Below are positions 27,503 to 35,391 of a DNA stretch of 40,308 nt, piece after piece. Location of the stretch: positions 1-40,308 of the IMG/VR virus record IMGVR_UViG_3300025641_000018; one strand, given 5' to 3'. The translations under genes were made by a program, and so were the position numbers. Numbering within the stretch: the first letter of the stretch is position 1; each line of letters begins with the position of its first letter. The DNA comes from a virus. The notes beneath the pieces were generated by a model. It saw nothing but the letters and a program-made list of their open reading frames with translations. It was not told the origin of the DNA and ran no database searches.

Positions 27503-27525
27503 AAAGGGCTCGAAAAGAGCCCCTT
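27503..27525. other. Leader hairpin of the LamG gene
   Basis: AAGGGGCTC-TTTTC-GAGCCCTTT on the minus strand forms a 9-bp stem with one wobble, 10-15 bases after the expected transcript start and just upstream of GGAG. Only three Ts follow on the minus strand, while TTACTTTTTTC follows on the plus strand. It may stabilise the mRNA 5' end or stop antisense transcripts. Confidence 0.55.
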
Positions 27526-27542
27526 ACTTTTTTCTTACACAT

Positions 27543-27571
27543 AGTATAGTCGAATAGACCATAAAAGTCAA
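27543..27571 (-). promoter_or_regulatory. Sigma-70 promoter for the LamG tail gene
   Basis: TTGACT (27571-27566) and TATACT (27548-27543) on the minus strand lie 17 bases apart, each one base from consensus. They are placed between the stop of the tail-tube gene (27592) and the LamG gene. Confidence 0.72.
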
Positions 27572-27591
27572 GAAATATTTTTAAGTACCTA

Positions 27592-28731
27592 TTACAGAGT
27601 AGTACCTTTGTACGTGATCGCTGCTTCGTCAGTGCCGCCAATTGTAGAAGGCAGTGCGTGGAAGTTCACTTCAAGAGAAATTACATCATCCATTGAGTGA
27701 GTAGGAACCTCAAGGTGACAAGAGTTCATAGTAACAACTACGCCTGGTGTCGCACTCGCTCCACCGATACTAAATACAAGCTCGAAGTCATTAGTCACAA
27801 CATCAGTGGACTCAATAATATCCTCAAAGAGGTCTGCGGTAGAGTTGTTTCCAGCGTCTCCAGCCCCTAAATAAGCAGTAAAGCTACCGCCAACACTACG
27901 AGTACCTGTAACGTGTCCTAACGGCTGATTCACCACACCTAAAGTTTCAGGGGTGAGGAATGTCATGTTGTTACTCATTGTAATATTACCGCCTGTTAGT
28001 ACAACATCATAGCTTGACTGGAAGTTGCCTCCGCCGCCATTGGTAATAGCCAAAGAAGTTAAACGGTTACGAATGAAGTTAGCGGTATCGGTAGATGCAG
28101 TACCTTCTTTAATAACACCTGCCAGGTTAGGTACAACCCCGCCCTCTACTTCTGAGATTAAGCCGCCCATACCAGACCAGTTGATAGTAGCGATACCATC
28201 AATATCAAAATCAATAGAAGCTTCATTTACTACACAGCCTTCGATTTTATATAGCTGATCAGTTGCTGCTCCTGATGTCTTCGACAGCAGGAAGAATAAA
28301 TCAAAAGTACCTAAAGTAACTTTGTTTGAGTTTGCAAAGCTAATACCCATACCGGTAGCTTCATTATCATTAGTAATATCTGAAAAGGTAAAGGAGCTGT
28401 AAGTACCTGCACCAACAAAGTTAGACCAAAGTGCTTCCTCTACTGCGTGAGTCTTTGCGGCATTATCGGCCGCGCCTGTGCCAGAACCTGCTGATACAAA
28501 TGGGCGAATATAAGTTGAAAAGCTCCACTCGGCTGGTGCGTACGAATCTGTAAACATCTGTCTACCACGTCGACTAACGCCTGCTGAGGTTGCCATCTCG
28601 TTCAGAGTAATTTCTGAAGTGTTTGTTCCTTGTGAAAATGAAAAACCGTCCAATACAGGAAGGGTCCATGTGTTAGAGCCTTGCACAAGAAATACCTGTG
28701 TGTCTCTACTAAAAAATAATTTATCTGCCAT
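27592..28731 (-). CDS. Major tail tube-like protein, short paralogue
   Basis: A 379-residue protein, one of two adjacent paralogues. It starts MADKLFFSRDTQVFLVQGSN and continues with DGFSFSQGTNTSEITLNEM, GRQMFTDSYAPAEWSFSTY and FDIDGIATINWSGMGG, all shared with the upstream copy. The position between tail terminator and chaperones, the beta-rich composition and the QGTNT-E-TLNEMA motif fit a tail-tube subunit. It has the compact form without the two insertions of its paralogue. It has its own near-perfect promoter and AGGAG, suggesting it is the more abundant of the pair. Tube identity is inferred from synteny. Confidence 0.72.
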   Translation of the reverse strand: MADKLFFSRDTQVFLVQGSNTWTLPVLDGFSFSQGTNTSEITLNEMATSAGVSRRGRQMFTDSYAPAEWSFSTYIRPFVSAGSGTGAADNAAKTHAVEEALWSNFVGAGTYSSFTFSDITNDNEATGMGISFANSNKVTLGTFDLFFLLSKTSGAATDQLYKIEGCVVNEASIDFDIDGIATINWSGMGGLISEVEGGVVPNLAGVIKEGTASTDTANFIRNRLTSLAITNGGGGNFQSSYDVVLTGGNITMSNNMTFLTPETLGVVNQPLGHVTGTRSVGGSFTAYLGAGDAGNNSTADLFEDIIESTDVVTNDFELVFSIGGASATPGVVVTMNSCHLEVPTHSMDDVISLEVNFHALPSTIGGTDEAAITYKGTTL

Positions 28732-28767
28732 AGTAATTCTCCTATGTATCCTGAAAAGCCTAAGGGT

Positions 28768-28802
28768 TATTCCACTTTTCTAATATGTAGTATAGTGGAA
28801 TA
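28768..28802 (-). promoter_or_regulatory. Inverted repeat across the -10 region (operator candidate)
   Basis: TATTCCACT (28768-28776) and AGTGGAATA (28794-28802) are perfect 9-bp inverted arms 17 bases apart. They bracket the -10 box and transcription start of the tail-tube promoter. Centre-to-centre spacing of 26 bases is compatible with binding of a dimer on non-adjacent turns or with an mRNA hairpin if transcription starts upstream. Confidence 0.5.
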
Positions 28803-28817
28803 CCCCTAGAATGTCAA
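28789..28817 (-). promoter_or_regulatory. Sigma-70 promoter for the short tail-tube gene
   Basis: TTGACA (28817-28812) is exact and TATACT (28794-28789) is one base from consensus, with a 17-base spacer. It lies between the two tube paralogues, and the expected transcript start is near 28782. Confidence 0.78.
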
Positions 28818-28826
28818 GAACTTTTT

Positions 28827-30707
28827 TTAAGCGCCTTTATAGGCAATAATTGCTTCATCGGCATCAGAGATGCTGGTGGGCAAAGCGTGAAAGTTAACCT
28901 CAAGAGACACTACGTCATCCAATGAGTGTGTGGGTAGTTCTAAGTGGCATTGACGAAGCTCAACATTACAGCGAGGAGTATTAACGTTACCTCCAATACC
29001 GAACGTAAGTTCGAATACATTAGTAATTTTAGTTCTTGCTTCGTGGATGTCCTCGAACAAATCCGCAGAGGTGCCAGCTGTTGCATTACCATCATTATCT
29101 AAGTAACAAGTAAAGTTACCTCCGATTGAGCGAGTACCTGTAACATGACCTAAAGGCTGGTTCACTATTCCCACAGTTTCGGGGGTTAAGTATGTAATGT
29201 TATTACTAAAAGTAATATTACCGCCTGTTAGTACAGTTGCGTATCGACCTTCCCCATCATGTCCTGGGAAAGTAGTTTCGTCCGCGGCTTTAATAGCAAG
29301 ACTAGTTAGGCGATTTCGGATAAAGTTATTTGTAGAGGATGTTCCCTCTGTTACAGTAGTAGTTACGTTTCCAGTCTCTGAAATCTTTGAACCTAGACCA
29401 GACCAGTTAATAGTAGCAATACCATCTATATCAAAATCAATAGCCGCTTCATTTACTACACAATTTTCTACTTTATAGTTAATTCTCTTTTCAAACTTTA
29501 GTACACTCCCGATTGGCACGTTACGTCCAACGTCTAAGGTAATTTCTTTTACGAGGACACTACCACCTAGGTCGTTAATACCTACGACCCTTTGAGTTGC
29601 GCCACTAAATAGTGGAGTAGTGCCATCTGATTGGAAGAATGTTACTAGGTCACCTAGCTGAACACCTGTGGTATCGCCGTTGATAAACATACGAGGGTTG
29701 CTAACACCTGAAGTAGGTGCCATACTACCTGTATTGTCGGGGAACCCTGGGTCTGTGCCCACTGAGCTGCCTACGGTAAATATGTCGCCGACTGCTGGAT
29801 TGGCACCAGTACCGCCTGTATTTGCTGCCCAACCTACTGACTCCCAATTACTTTTAAGAGTTGCGCCAGCTACGCCTGCCTGAAGGTATAGGATCTGATA
29901 CTCTGCAGCTGCATATGCTTCACCAACTGCAATTTGAGTTGCGTTCGAGAAGGTTATAAGTTTTGTAGTTTTCTCGACAGTGGTAGTTTCGCCAAGATTA
30001 AAATACAAATCAAAAGTGCCTAAGGTTACTTTGTTTGAGTCCTCAAACTTAACTACTTGCTGGTCATCAAATGGAGAGGCTAAGGTGTTAGAAAGCCCAT
30101 CTTTCCAGATAGTATTATAAGTATTTTCCACAGGTGCGATATAAGAGCCGTCACCTACCATTTGAGCCCATAAAACCTCTTCTACTGCGTGATGTCTTGT
30201 AATATTGTCGATGCCGCCATTAGCTACAGTACCGCTAGCTATAAGAGGTCTCATATAGGTTGAAAAACTCCACTCGGCAGGTGCATAGGAGTCTGTAAAT
30301 AACTGACGACCTCTACGGCTATTACCAGAAGCATCGGCCATTTCGTTAAGGGTAACTTCCGTTGTATTAGTACCTTGACTCATAGAAAAGCCATCAATAA
30401 TTGGAATTTCCCAAATACCTGCGCCACCACGAATAACAGCATCAGTGCCTCCACCAGGAGCAGCAGCTACTGTAACAGTAGGGGTGGAAGTATAGCCTAC
30501 GCCTGGACTTGTAACAGTTACTGTGTCCACTGCACCACTATCAATAGTACAAGTAGCTGTGGCCTGAACGCTCGCGCCACCACCACTTATAGTGATAGCT
30601 GGTGCGGAAGTATAGCCCGCTCCTGCTACTTGAATATGCAATTGTCTAATGGTACTGAGACCCATAAAGACTTTTGTATCTCTGCTGAAAAATAGATTAT
30701 CAGCCAT
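28827..30707 (-). CDS. Tail tube-like protein, long paralogue with two inserted domains
   Basis: A 626-residue protein homologous end to end with the 379-residue neighbour (MADNLFFSRDTKVF, DGFSMSQGTNTTEVTLNEM, GRQLFTDSYAPAEWSFSTY, FDIDGIATINWSGLGS). It carries two extra blocks. Residues about 16-95 hold a glycine-rich beta segment with two GAGYTS/GVGYTS repeats. Roughly 155 residues are inserted between KVTLGTFDLYF (about 227) and NCVVNEA (about 416). Insertions at the same fold positions suggest surface decorations on a tube subunit. The leader shares CTTTTCAGGA and AGGAG with that of the paralogue, showing the duplication included the upstream region. No consensus -35 is visible upstream, only TGGTATAAG at 30755-30763. 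Confidence 0.72.
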   Translation of the reverse strand: MADNLFFSRDTKVFMGLSTIRQLHIQVAGAGYTSAPAITISGGGASVQATATCTIDSGAVDTVTVTSPGVGYTSTPTVTVAAAPGGGTDAVIRGGAGIWEIPIIDGFSMSQGTNTTEVTLNEMADASGNSRRGRQLFTDSYAPAEWSFSTYMRPLIASGTVANGGIDNITRHHAVEEVLWAQMVGDGSYIAPVENTYNTIWKDGLSNTLASPFDDQQVVKFEDSNKVTLGTFDLYFNLGETTTVEKTTKLITFSNATQIAVGEAYAAAEYQILYLQAGVAGATLKSNWESVGWAANTGGTGANPAVGDIFTVGSSVGTDPGFPDNTGSMAPTSGVSNPRMFINGDTTGVQLGDLVTFFQSDGTTPLFSGATQRVVGINDLGGSVLVKEITLDVGRNVPIGSVLKFEKRINYKVENCVVNEAAIDFDIDGIATINWSGLGSKISETGNVTTTVTEGTSSTNNFIRNRLTSLAIKAADETTFPGHDGEGRYATVLTGGNITFSNNITYLTPETVGIVNQPLGHVTGTRSIGGNFTCYLDNDGNATAGTSADLFEDIHEARTKITNVFELTFGIGGNVNTPRCNVELRQCHLELPTHSLDDVVSLEVNFHALPTSISDADEAIIAYKGA

Positions 30708-30754
30708 GTTTTTTCTCCTTTATTGTCCTGAAAAGACTGGGCTTTAAGTATTTA

Positions 30755-30763
30755 CTTATACCA
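30755..30763 (-). promoter_or_regulatory. Weak extended -10 candidate before the long tube gene
   Basis: TGGTATAAG on the minus strand resembles an extended -10 (TGnTATAAT, one mismatch). No TTGACA-like -35 lies at the right distance. It is 48 bases upstream of the start codon. Confidence 0.3.
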
Positions 30764-30770
30764 GTATTTT

Positions 30771-31223
30771 CTAGTATCTTACCTCTATAAGCATCTCGCC
30801 GACACCTAGGGGTTCGAGTACACCTTCATCAGTATCAATACTAACTATGGTGATTTGTTGAGTATACTGAGTTTTGCCTTGCCTATCAGTATACGGTAAT
30901 CTTGAGCTTTCTTCAAGGACTGTCTCTACGTCTTCAAGTAGCCCATCTAAAGCAGCTACAGAGTCTTCATCTTGTACATAACAACGTAAAGTTACAGACA
31001 GAAATCTGTCCTTGTAACCGCCGCCCTGGTATTCTCTAGTTTCTCCTCCTGCATTTAAATGCACTGCGGGAAACTCTTCTACCTCGTCCCAGAACTTGAG
31101 TCGAGGTGAGATATTCTCATTTAAGTCAGAAAGATAACCGCCTGAGCCGTTAATATCTTTGAGCTTTTCGACAATAGCATTCACAATGCCCAGTCGTCTT
31201 GTTGTATAACCTCGTGCTGCCAT
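30771..31223 (-). CDS. Tail terminator / completion protein
   Basis: A 150-residue protein at the head-tail boundary of the gene order, immediately before the tube genes, where tail terminators (lambda gpU, SPP1 gp17) lie. The sequence has the usual layout: an N-terminal helix (RLGIVNAIVEKLKDI), FPAVHLNAGGETREY, and a strand pattern (LSVTLRCYVQDEDSVAALDGLLEDVETVLEES) ending in LIEVRY. These proteins form a hexameric ring that stops tube growth and joins the head. The ATG overlaps the stop of the upstream gene (TAATG). Confidence 0.72.
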   Translation of the reverse strand: MAARGYTTRRLGIVNAIVEKLKDINGSGGYLSDLNENISPRLKFWDEVEEFPAVHLNAGGETREYQGGGYKDRFLSVTLRCYVQDEDSVAALDGLLEDVETVLEESSRLPYTDRQGKTQYTQQITIVSIDTDEGVLEPLGVGEMLIEVRY

Positions 31224-32644
31224 TACATTCTCCTAGTGTAGAACCTTCCTATTGCCATTTGTTGTGCTACTTCTCGTATAGATCTATCAATTAAAGGTCT
31301 TGGATCTCTTTCGGGGGTAGCCCAGGGAGGCGCTCCAATGCCCATCTCAAAAACACCATAAGGCTCGTTATCATAGGTATATCCAATACTTGGGAAACCT
31401 TTTGAAGTCTCTGTAACTTCTAACACTTTGACACTTTCTGAAAATCTGCCTGTGCGATTTACAAGCGCAGGTGCTTGCATATTCTTTCTTACTGTATCAG
31501 GTAAATCTTTATTTAACATAGCAATCATATGCAGAGGGTTGCTAGTGAAGCTCTTCTTTGCTCTTGTTTTTGATAATCTTGGTGCAGTACCTTTCTTATT
31601 TTGTTTAACGCTACTGCGGCCTTTGGTCTTGCCTGTAGATCTAGCCTTGCCTTTACCCGGCTTGTAAGACCCTTTTGATTTACTATCTAGCTGTACTTTT
31701 AAAGATTTATTCTTTCCTGCACTTTTTACTAAAGGATTAACGATTGCTTTTGTCGCTAGAGTCTTTAAGCTGTCTGAGCCTTCTAAATTTAAGAACTCTT
31801 CTTCTGTGAAACCATTAAAGATATCCATAGCGGCCTGCTTTGCAAGTTTCTCATATACTCCATCTGTTGCTCGATTTGCATACTTATCTTGATATTGTAA
31901 AACAGGAACATAGTCTGAGCGCAAGCGCCCTCTCTTATCTATAGTTGTCTGGTAATCTACTGTACAACCTACTATCATAGAGTGCGCTAAGTTATCAATT
32001 TGTCCGGATTTTAAAAGTCCGTTTGCCTCTTTCTGAACATAAGCATTAAACTCTACCTGCTGTTCGGGAGTAAGAAGATCATGTATGCTTTGAGAAGCCT
32101 GATTTATACTTAAACCAGATATTGGAGTACCTGTGCCGGCTCCGTGCCCTCTGTCTACTTTGCCTTTGATTGAATCTTTAAAAGCTTTACGAGCTTTTTG
32201 AGTAACAAGGGCTTCGATTATGTCTTTCTTTAACTCACCTGCAGTAGCAAATGAACCTACAAGAAATGCCTCTCCCTTTTGTAATAGTGCAAAAATTTCA
32301 GGGGCATCACCAGCGAGCTTAGTACCAGGAATAGTATTTAGTACGCTTGCAGGCTGCGAAACATTAAACTTGTTATTCTTCAGATAAGTAGCTTGTTTTG
32401 TGCGTGCAATGGCTCTAGCTTTTTGTAAGTTTTTTGGCGTATTGTATCTTTTAAAACGTTTTTTGGGCATATGCCCTCTATCCATCATCTCAAGAATAAT
32501 GTCGTCTAACCATTTTAAATCCTGTAAATATACAACCTGAGGCCTGTTCGTTTGAGCAGAAGCTCTCATAAGTTCGGCTTCTTTTTTAGAAGCAGCCTTT
32601 AGTATCTGATCAGACATCCGCTTCTTGACGGAGGCATTACTCAC
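31223..32644 (-). CDS. HK97 gp10-like head-tail protein with large N-terminal extension
   Basis: A 473-residue, very basic protein between connector and tail terminator. The C-terminal 80 residues (NRTGRFSESVKVLEVTE, YGVFEMGIGAPPWATPERDPRPLIDRSI) match the pattern of HK97 gp10/neck-type proteins, which end with an F-E-G...P-RP...R block. The N-terminal 370 residues are unlike that family. They are lysine-rich and helical, with a low-complexity basic linker (KSKGSYKPGKGKARSTGKTKGRSS, about residues 325-348, quoted in part). The start is a GTG directly after the connector stop. The extension is odd and could bind DNA, but nothing proves it. Confidence 0.55.
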   Translation of the reverse strand: MSNASVKKRMSDQILKAASKKEAELMRASAQTNRPQVVYLQDLKWLDDIILEMMDRGHMPKKRFKRYNTPKNLQKARAIARTKQATYLKNNKFNVSQPASVLNTIPGTKLAGDAPEIFALLQKGEAFLVGSFATAGELKKDIIEALVTQKARKAFKDSIKGKVDRGHGAGTGTPISGLSINQASQSIHDLLTPEQQVEFNAYVQKEANGLLKSGQIDNLAHSMIVGCTVDYQTTIDKRGRLRSDYVPVLQYQDKYANRATDGVYEKLAKQAAMDIFNGFTEEEFLNLEGSDSLKTLATKAIVNPLVKSAGKNKSLKVQLDSKSKGSYKPGKGKARSTGKTKGRSSVKQNKKGTAPRLSKTRAKKSFTSNPLHMIAMLNKDLPDTVRKNMQAPALVNRTGRFSESVKVLEVTETSKGFPSIGYTYDNEPYGVFEMGIGAPPWATPERDPRPLIDRSIREVAQQMAIGRFYTRRM

Positions 32645-33238
32645 TTAAAAGTTCTTATAAAGATCCAGTATACGTTTGATATGGTCGGGGAAGCCTACAT
32701 TACCAGACTGCCCAGACGTACCTTGATTCTGGATGCTTGCGCCTGACAAAGTTTGACGCTGTTTATGTTCGTCTTTATGATAGTAGGAAATTAGATCAAT
32801 TACTGCTAACTTGAGATCTGCGGGGCAGGTTGCGTAGCCACCTTTATATATTACTTTAACAGAGCCTGGACCTCTTGGAAACTCTTTATAGCCTGTAGAA
32901 CCATCACTGCGGTATACAGTGTCTGTCTCAAGGTCTACATAATAGTCTCCATTTGCTTCACTGAGAGTAGTATATGCACTAGTGATGGTTTTTCTTTCTT
33001 GTAAGGAGATAACCTCTACAAGAGGGGCCTCTTCAAGAGAAACCATATAAGTAGAGTAGTCTATATTAAAAGTCTCTGTTTTGTTGTTATTATTGTAGTG
33101 ATCAATAATAGTACTATTACAATAAGTTTTTACTAATTGACTCACAGAAGTGACTAATTCCTCAAGACGAACATCATCACCGAAGCCGGTAATCTTTTTC
33201 GCTGTTTTATAATCATCTAAGGTTATTAAATTTGCCAT
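32645..33238 (-). CDS. Head-tail connector, HK97 gp6-like
   Basis: About 197 residues beginning MANLITLDDYKTAKKITGF. A helical N-terminus of the ITLDDYK type, VTSVSQLVKTYCN, a central beta part and a C-terminal helix with PADLKLAVIDLISYYH is the classic layout of gp6-like adaptor proteins that bind beneath the portal. I chose the ATG 33238; an in-frame ATG at 33253 is also possible. The frame is open back to 33442, but that part lies inside the capsid gene and across two terminators. No strong Shine-Dalgarno is seen, so expression may be low, in keeping with a 12-13 copy ring. Confidence 0.75.
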   Translation of the reverse strand: MANLITLDDYKTAKKITGFGDDVRLEELVTSVSQLVKTYCNSTIIDHYNNNNKTETFNIDYSTYMVSLEEAPLVEVISLQERKTITSAYTTLSEANGDYYVDLETDTVYRSDGSTGYKEFPRGPGSVKVIYKGGYATCPADLKLAVIDLISYYHKDEHKQRQTLSGASIQNQGTSGQSGNVGFPDHIKRILDLYKNF

Positions 33239-33255
33239 TCTATATAAGTCCATTA

Positions 33256-33283
33256 GTAAAAACTTAGGAGAGCGAACTCTCCC
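33256..33283 (-). terminator. Second UUCG-loop terminator after the capsid gene
   Basis: GGGAGAG-TTCG-CTCTCCT on the minus strand (33283-33266) is a 7-bp stem with one wobble, capped by a stable UUCG tetraloop and followed after AAG by TTTTT (about 33262-33258). Confidence 0.8.
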
Positions 33284-33299
33284 TCGTTTTTCTACTTTG

Positions 33300-33331
33300 T
33301 AAAATAAAACAATGAGGTGGCGAACCACCCC
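33300..33331 (-). terminator. First UUCG-loop terminator after the capsid gene
   Basis: GGGGTGG-TTCG-CCACCTC on the minus strand (33331-33314) is a 7-bp stem with one wobble and a UUCG loop, followed by ATTGTTTTATTTT. It begins 20 bases after the capsid stop. Confidence 0.85.
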
Positions 33332-33350
33332 AAAGTTATTAGTATTACTA

Positions 33351-35390
33351 TTACTCGGCGTCGTAGATAGTGTGTACTGCTGGGAAGTTTGCAGTGTAAC
33401 CGGCAACCAGCTCAGCGAAGCCAATTGACTGGCTAGCAACAAGATCGGTACGCTGGTTAGTTACTGAGTAATCAGACTCAATGCTAACGCCGCGCAGACG
33501 AGGAATAACGTAGTTACGAGTGTTAACCAACTGGAATACAGTATCGTTATCACCACGAGTAAGCAGATCAGAAACAACAACCTGGATACCGTAGATAGAA
33601 CCAACAGTACCAGAAGTCTTGCTGTTCAGCTCGCCTACCTGAGAAATATCAGCAAAAGCTGCGTCTTGCATCAGTTCCATGTAACCTTGTGGGCTAACAA
33701 TCAGTGCCAGGTCAGCAGAGTTAATACCATACTTACCCATCTGTGAGCGCGCCTTAACAACTTCCAAAGAAGTCAGAATCTCAGCAGGATTGTTGTGAGA
33801 GAAGTCAGTTACAGCAAGACCACCAAGAGCACCAACGTCTTGAGACAAGCCAACGCCTTGGTCAGTGCCATTAACACCAACTAAACCGCTGATAGATACG
33901 CCATTATCACCAAACATACACATCTTGTCTTTAGCACGTGCATGAGCGCGAGCCATAGCAGACTGAAGCATAGGAAGCAGAGACACAAGAGTCTTCTCGT
34001 CAGTGTCATTCAGCAGGTTAGTGCTAGAAATCAGACGATGAGGCTTCAAGATTACTTGACCAACTGCGTAAGCAGAGTTAGTAGCAGCAGTACCGTTAGT
34101 GTTGTTTTCCAAGTTACCAGCAGCAGCGGCAGTAGCGAAGCTAGCTGCTTCAGCATCTGGATTGATTGGCAGAACGGTAGCACCACCACTTACAGCGATT
34201 TCACGGAAAAGGCCAGCTACTTTTTGCTCTAGCTTAACTTCTTCTTCGAACTGAGTAGCAACAGTAGTATCTAGAGAGATAGTTACGTTGCCAGTAGCAG
34301 TTACAGCTGCGCCGGCTTTTTCCATGATCTCACGACCATAATCAGTGTCCATACCTTTACCAGTAATTTTACCGAGGATGTGGGCGCCTAGGATCTCAGA
34401 ACCTGTTGCTTCAGAAGCACCACGGCCAGAGAAGTCACGCTTGCTCTTACGCATAGCTTCCATTTCAGCAGCTTTCTCTGCGAGGTCTGCCTTATACTTC
34501 TCAACGATTGCAGCGTGGTCAGCGTTCTTAGCTTCAAACTCTTTTTCGAGGTCAGCTTGTAAAGCTTCTACGCCAGTTTGAATACCGGTTTCGATGCTTG
34601 ATTTAATTTGTACGCCTTCAGCTGCTTTAGCGGCTTCGGCTTCTTGAGCTGCTTTAGCTACTGCTTCGTCAGCTGCTTTTTGCTCGGCTTGCTTCATAGC
34701 AATCTTAGCAGCTGTGTCTTCAGCTACCTTCTTTGCAAAAGCTTCCAAGTCGATGTTTTGATTGTCCATTTTGATCTCCTGATCTGCGGAATTAAGTTCC
34801 GCGCTTTTCGGTGTGTGGTCACTAGCTATATTTGAAGAGATATCTTCGTCCTTAGCCAGAGACTGACCGGCTAGATCTACACGATTAGTGAAAGTTTTTT
34901 TGAATTCTTCGTACTCATCAGATGAGTCAAAAGACTTCGCGAGCGAAAAAGTAGCTGCCTGGTTACAAGGTACGGAAACAACCGATACCTCAAACAACTC
35001 AGCGTCCTTAATCATTAGTCCATCAGTTTCCTTTAGGTAATCCGCGTCCTTGATTTTGAAACCGACGGAAAAGGCTCCAAGGACACCGTCTTTAACGAGC
35101 TCAGCAACATTGCCAGGGGCATTTTTGCTGATCTTACATTCGAGTTCTAAACCATTTGGTCCTGCTTTCATACCTGTGGCTCGACCAATCGGTCTGTCAT
35201 AGTCATGATTAAACAGAATAATTGGATTTTTCTCAAAGTTTTGTAATCCACCTTTAGTCCAAGCCTCAGCTGAGATTGTATCACCTGCGCGATCAAAATC
35301 TGCTGTACTAGCCATACCACGGATCATTACTGATCCATCGTCTGATTCTGCGGCCTTGAAAGTAGATGTTAGATTAAAAATCTTATTCAT
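33351..35390 (-). CDS. Prohead protease - scaffold - major capsid protein fusion (HK97 type)
   Basis: A 679-residue protein joining three functions usually encoded separately. Residues 1-170 are an HK97-type (U35) prohead protease: MIRGMASTADFDRAGD, LFNHDYDRPIGRA (catalytic H62), GAFSVGFK (S108), and LFEVSVVSVPCNQAA. Residues about 208-330 are a charged coiled-coil delta/scaffold domain. From about 370 to the end is an HK97 capsid fold (VATQFEEEVKLEQKVAGLFREI, VILKPHRLISSTNLLND, VSPQGYMELMQDAAF). An in-frame ATG at 34769 (M208) with AGGAG six bases upstream could make a separate scaffold-capsid product of 472 residues. Two terminators follow the stop. Confidence 0.92.
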   Translation of the reverse strand: MNKIFNLTSTFKAAESDDGSVMIRGMASTADFDRAGDTISAEAWTKGGLQNFEKNPIILFNHDYDRPIGRATGMKAGPNGLELECKISKNAPGNVAELVKDGVLGAFSVGFKIKDADYLKETDGLMIKDAELFEVSVVSVPCNQAATFSLAKSFDSSDEYEEFKKTFTNRVDLAGQSLAKDEDISSNIASDHTPKSAELNSADQEIKMDNQNIDLEAFAKKVAEDTAAKIAMKQAEQKAADEAVAKAAQEAEAAKAAEGVQIKSSIETGIQTGVEALQADLEKEFEAKNADHAAIVEKYKADLAEKAAEMEAMRKSKRDFSGRGASEATGSEILGAHILGKITGKGMDTDYGREIMEKAGAAVTATGNVTISLDTTVATQFEEEVKLEQKVAGLFREIAVSGGATVLPINPDAEAASFATAAAAGNLENNTNGTAATNSAYAVGQVILKPHRLISSTNLLNDTDEKTLVSLLPMLQSAMARAHARAKDKMCMFGDNGVSISGLVGVNGTDQGVGLSQDVGALGGLAVTDFSHNNPAEILTSLEVVKARSQMGKYGINSADLALIVSPQGYMELMQDAAFADISQVGELNSKTSGTVGSIYGIQVVVSDLLTRGDNDTVFQLVNTRNYVIPRLRGVSIESDYSVTNQRTDLVASQSIGFAELVAGYTANFPAVHTIYDAE
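34767..34802 (-). promoter_or_regulatory. Internal ribosome site, start and hairpin within the capsid fusion
   Basis: On the minus strand the hairpin GCGGAA-CTTAA-TTCCGC (34802-34786) is followed by AGGAG (34780-34776), ATCAAA and an in-frame ATG (34769-34767) at residue 208. The spacing is ideal, and the start lies exactly where the protease domain ends and the scaffold domain begins. Confidence 0.75.
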
Positions 35391-35391
35391 A

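Noticed and set aside
29197-29478. Plus-strand open frames opposite the two tube genes (also 28025-28258)
   Set aside because: Both are shadows of paralogous minus-strand codons. Their similarity to each other follows from the gene duplication.
33239-33442. N-terminal extension of the connector open frame
   Set aside because: It runs through two terminators and into the capsid gene. The family start ITLDDYK follows the ATG at 33238.
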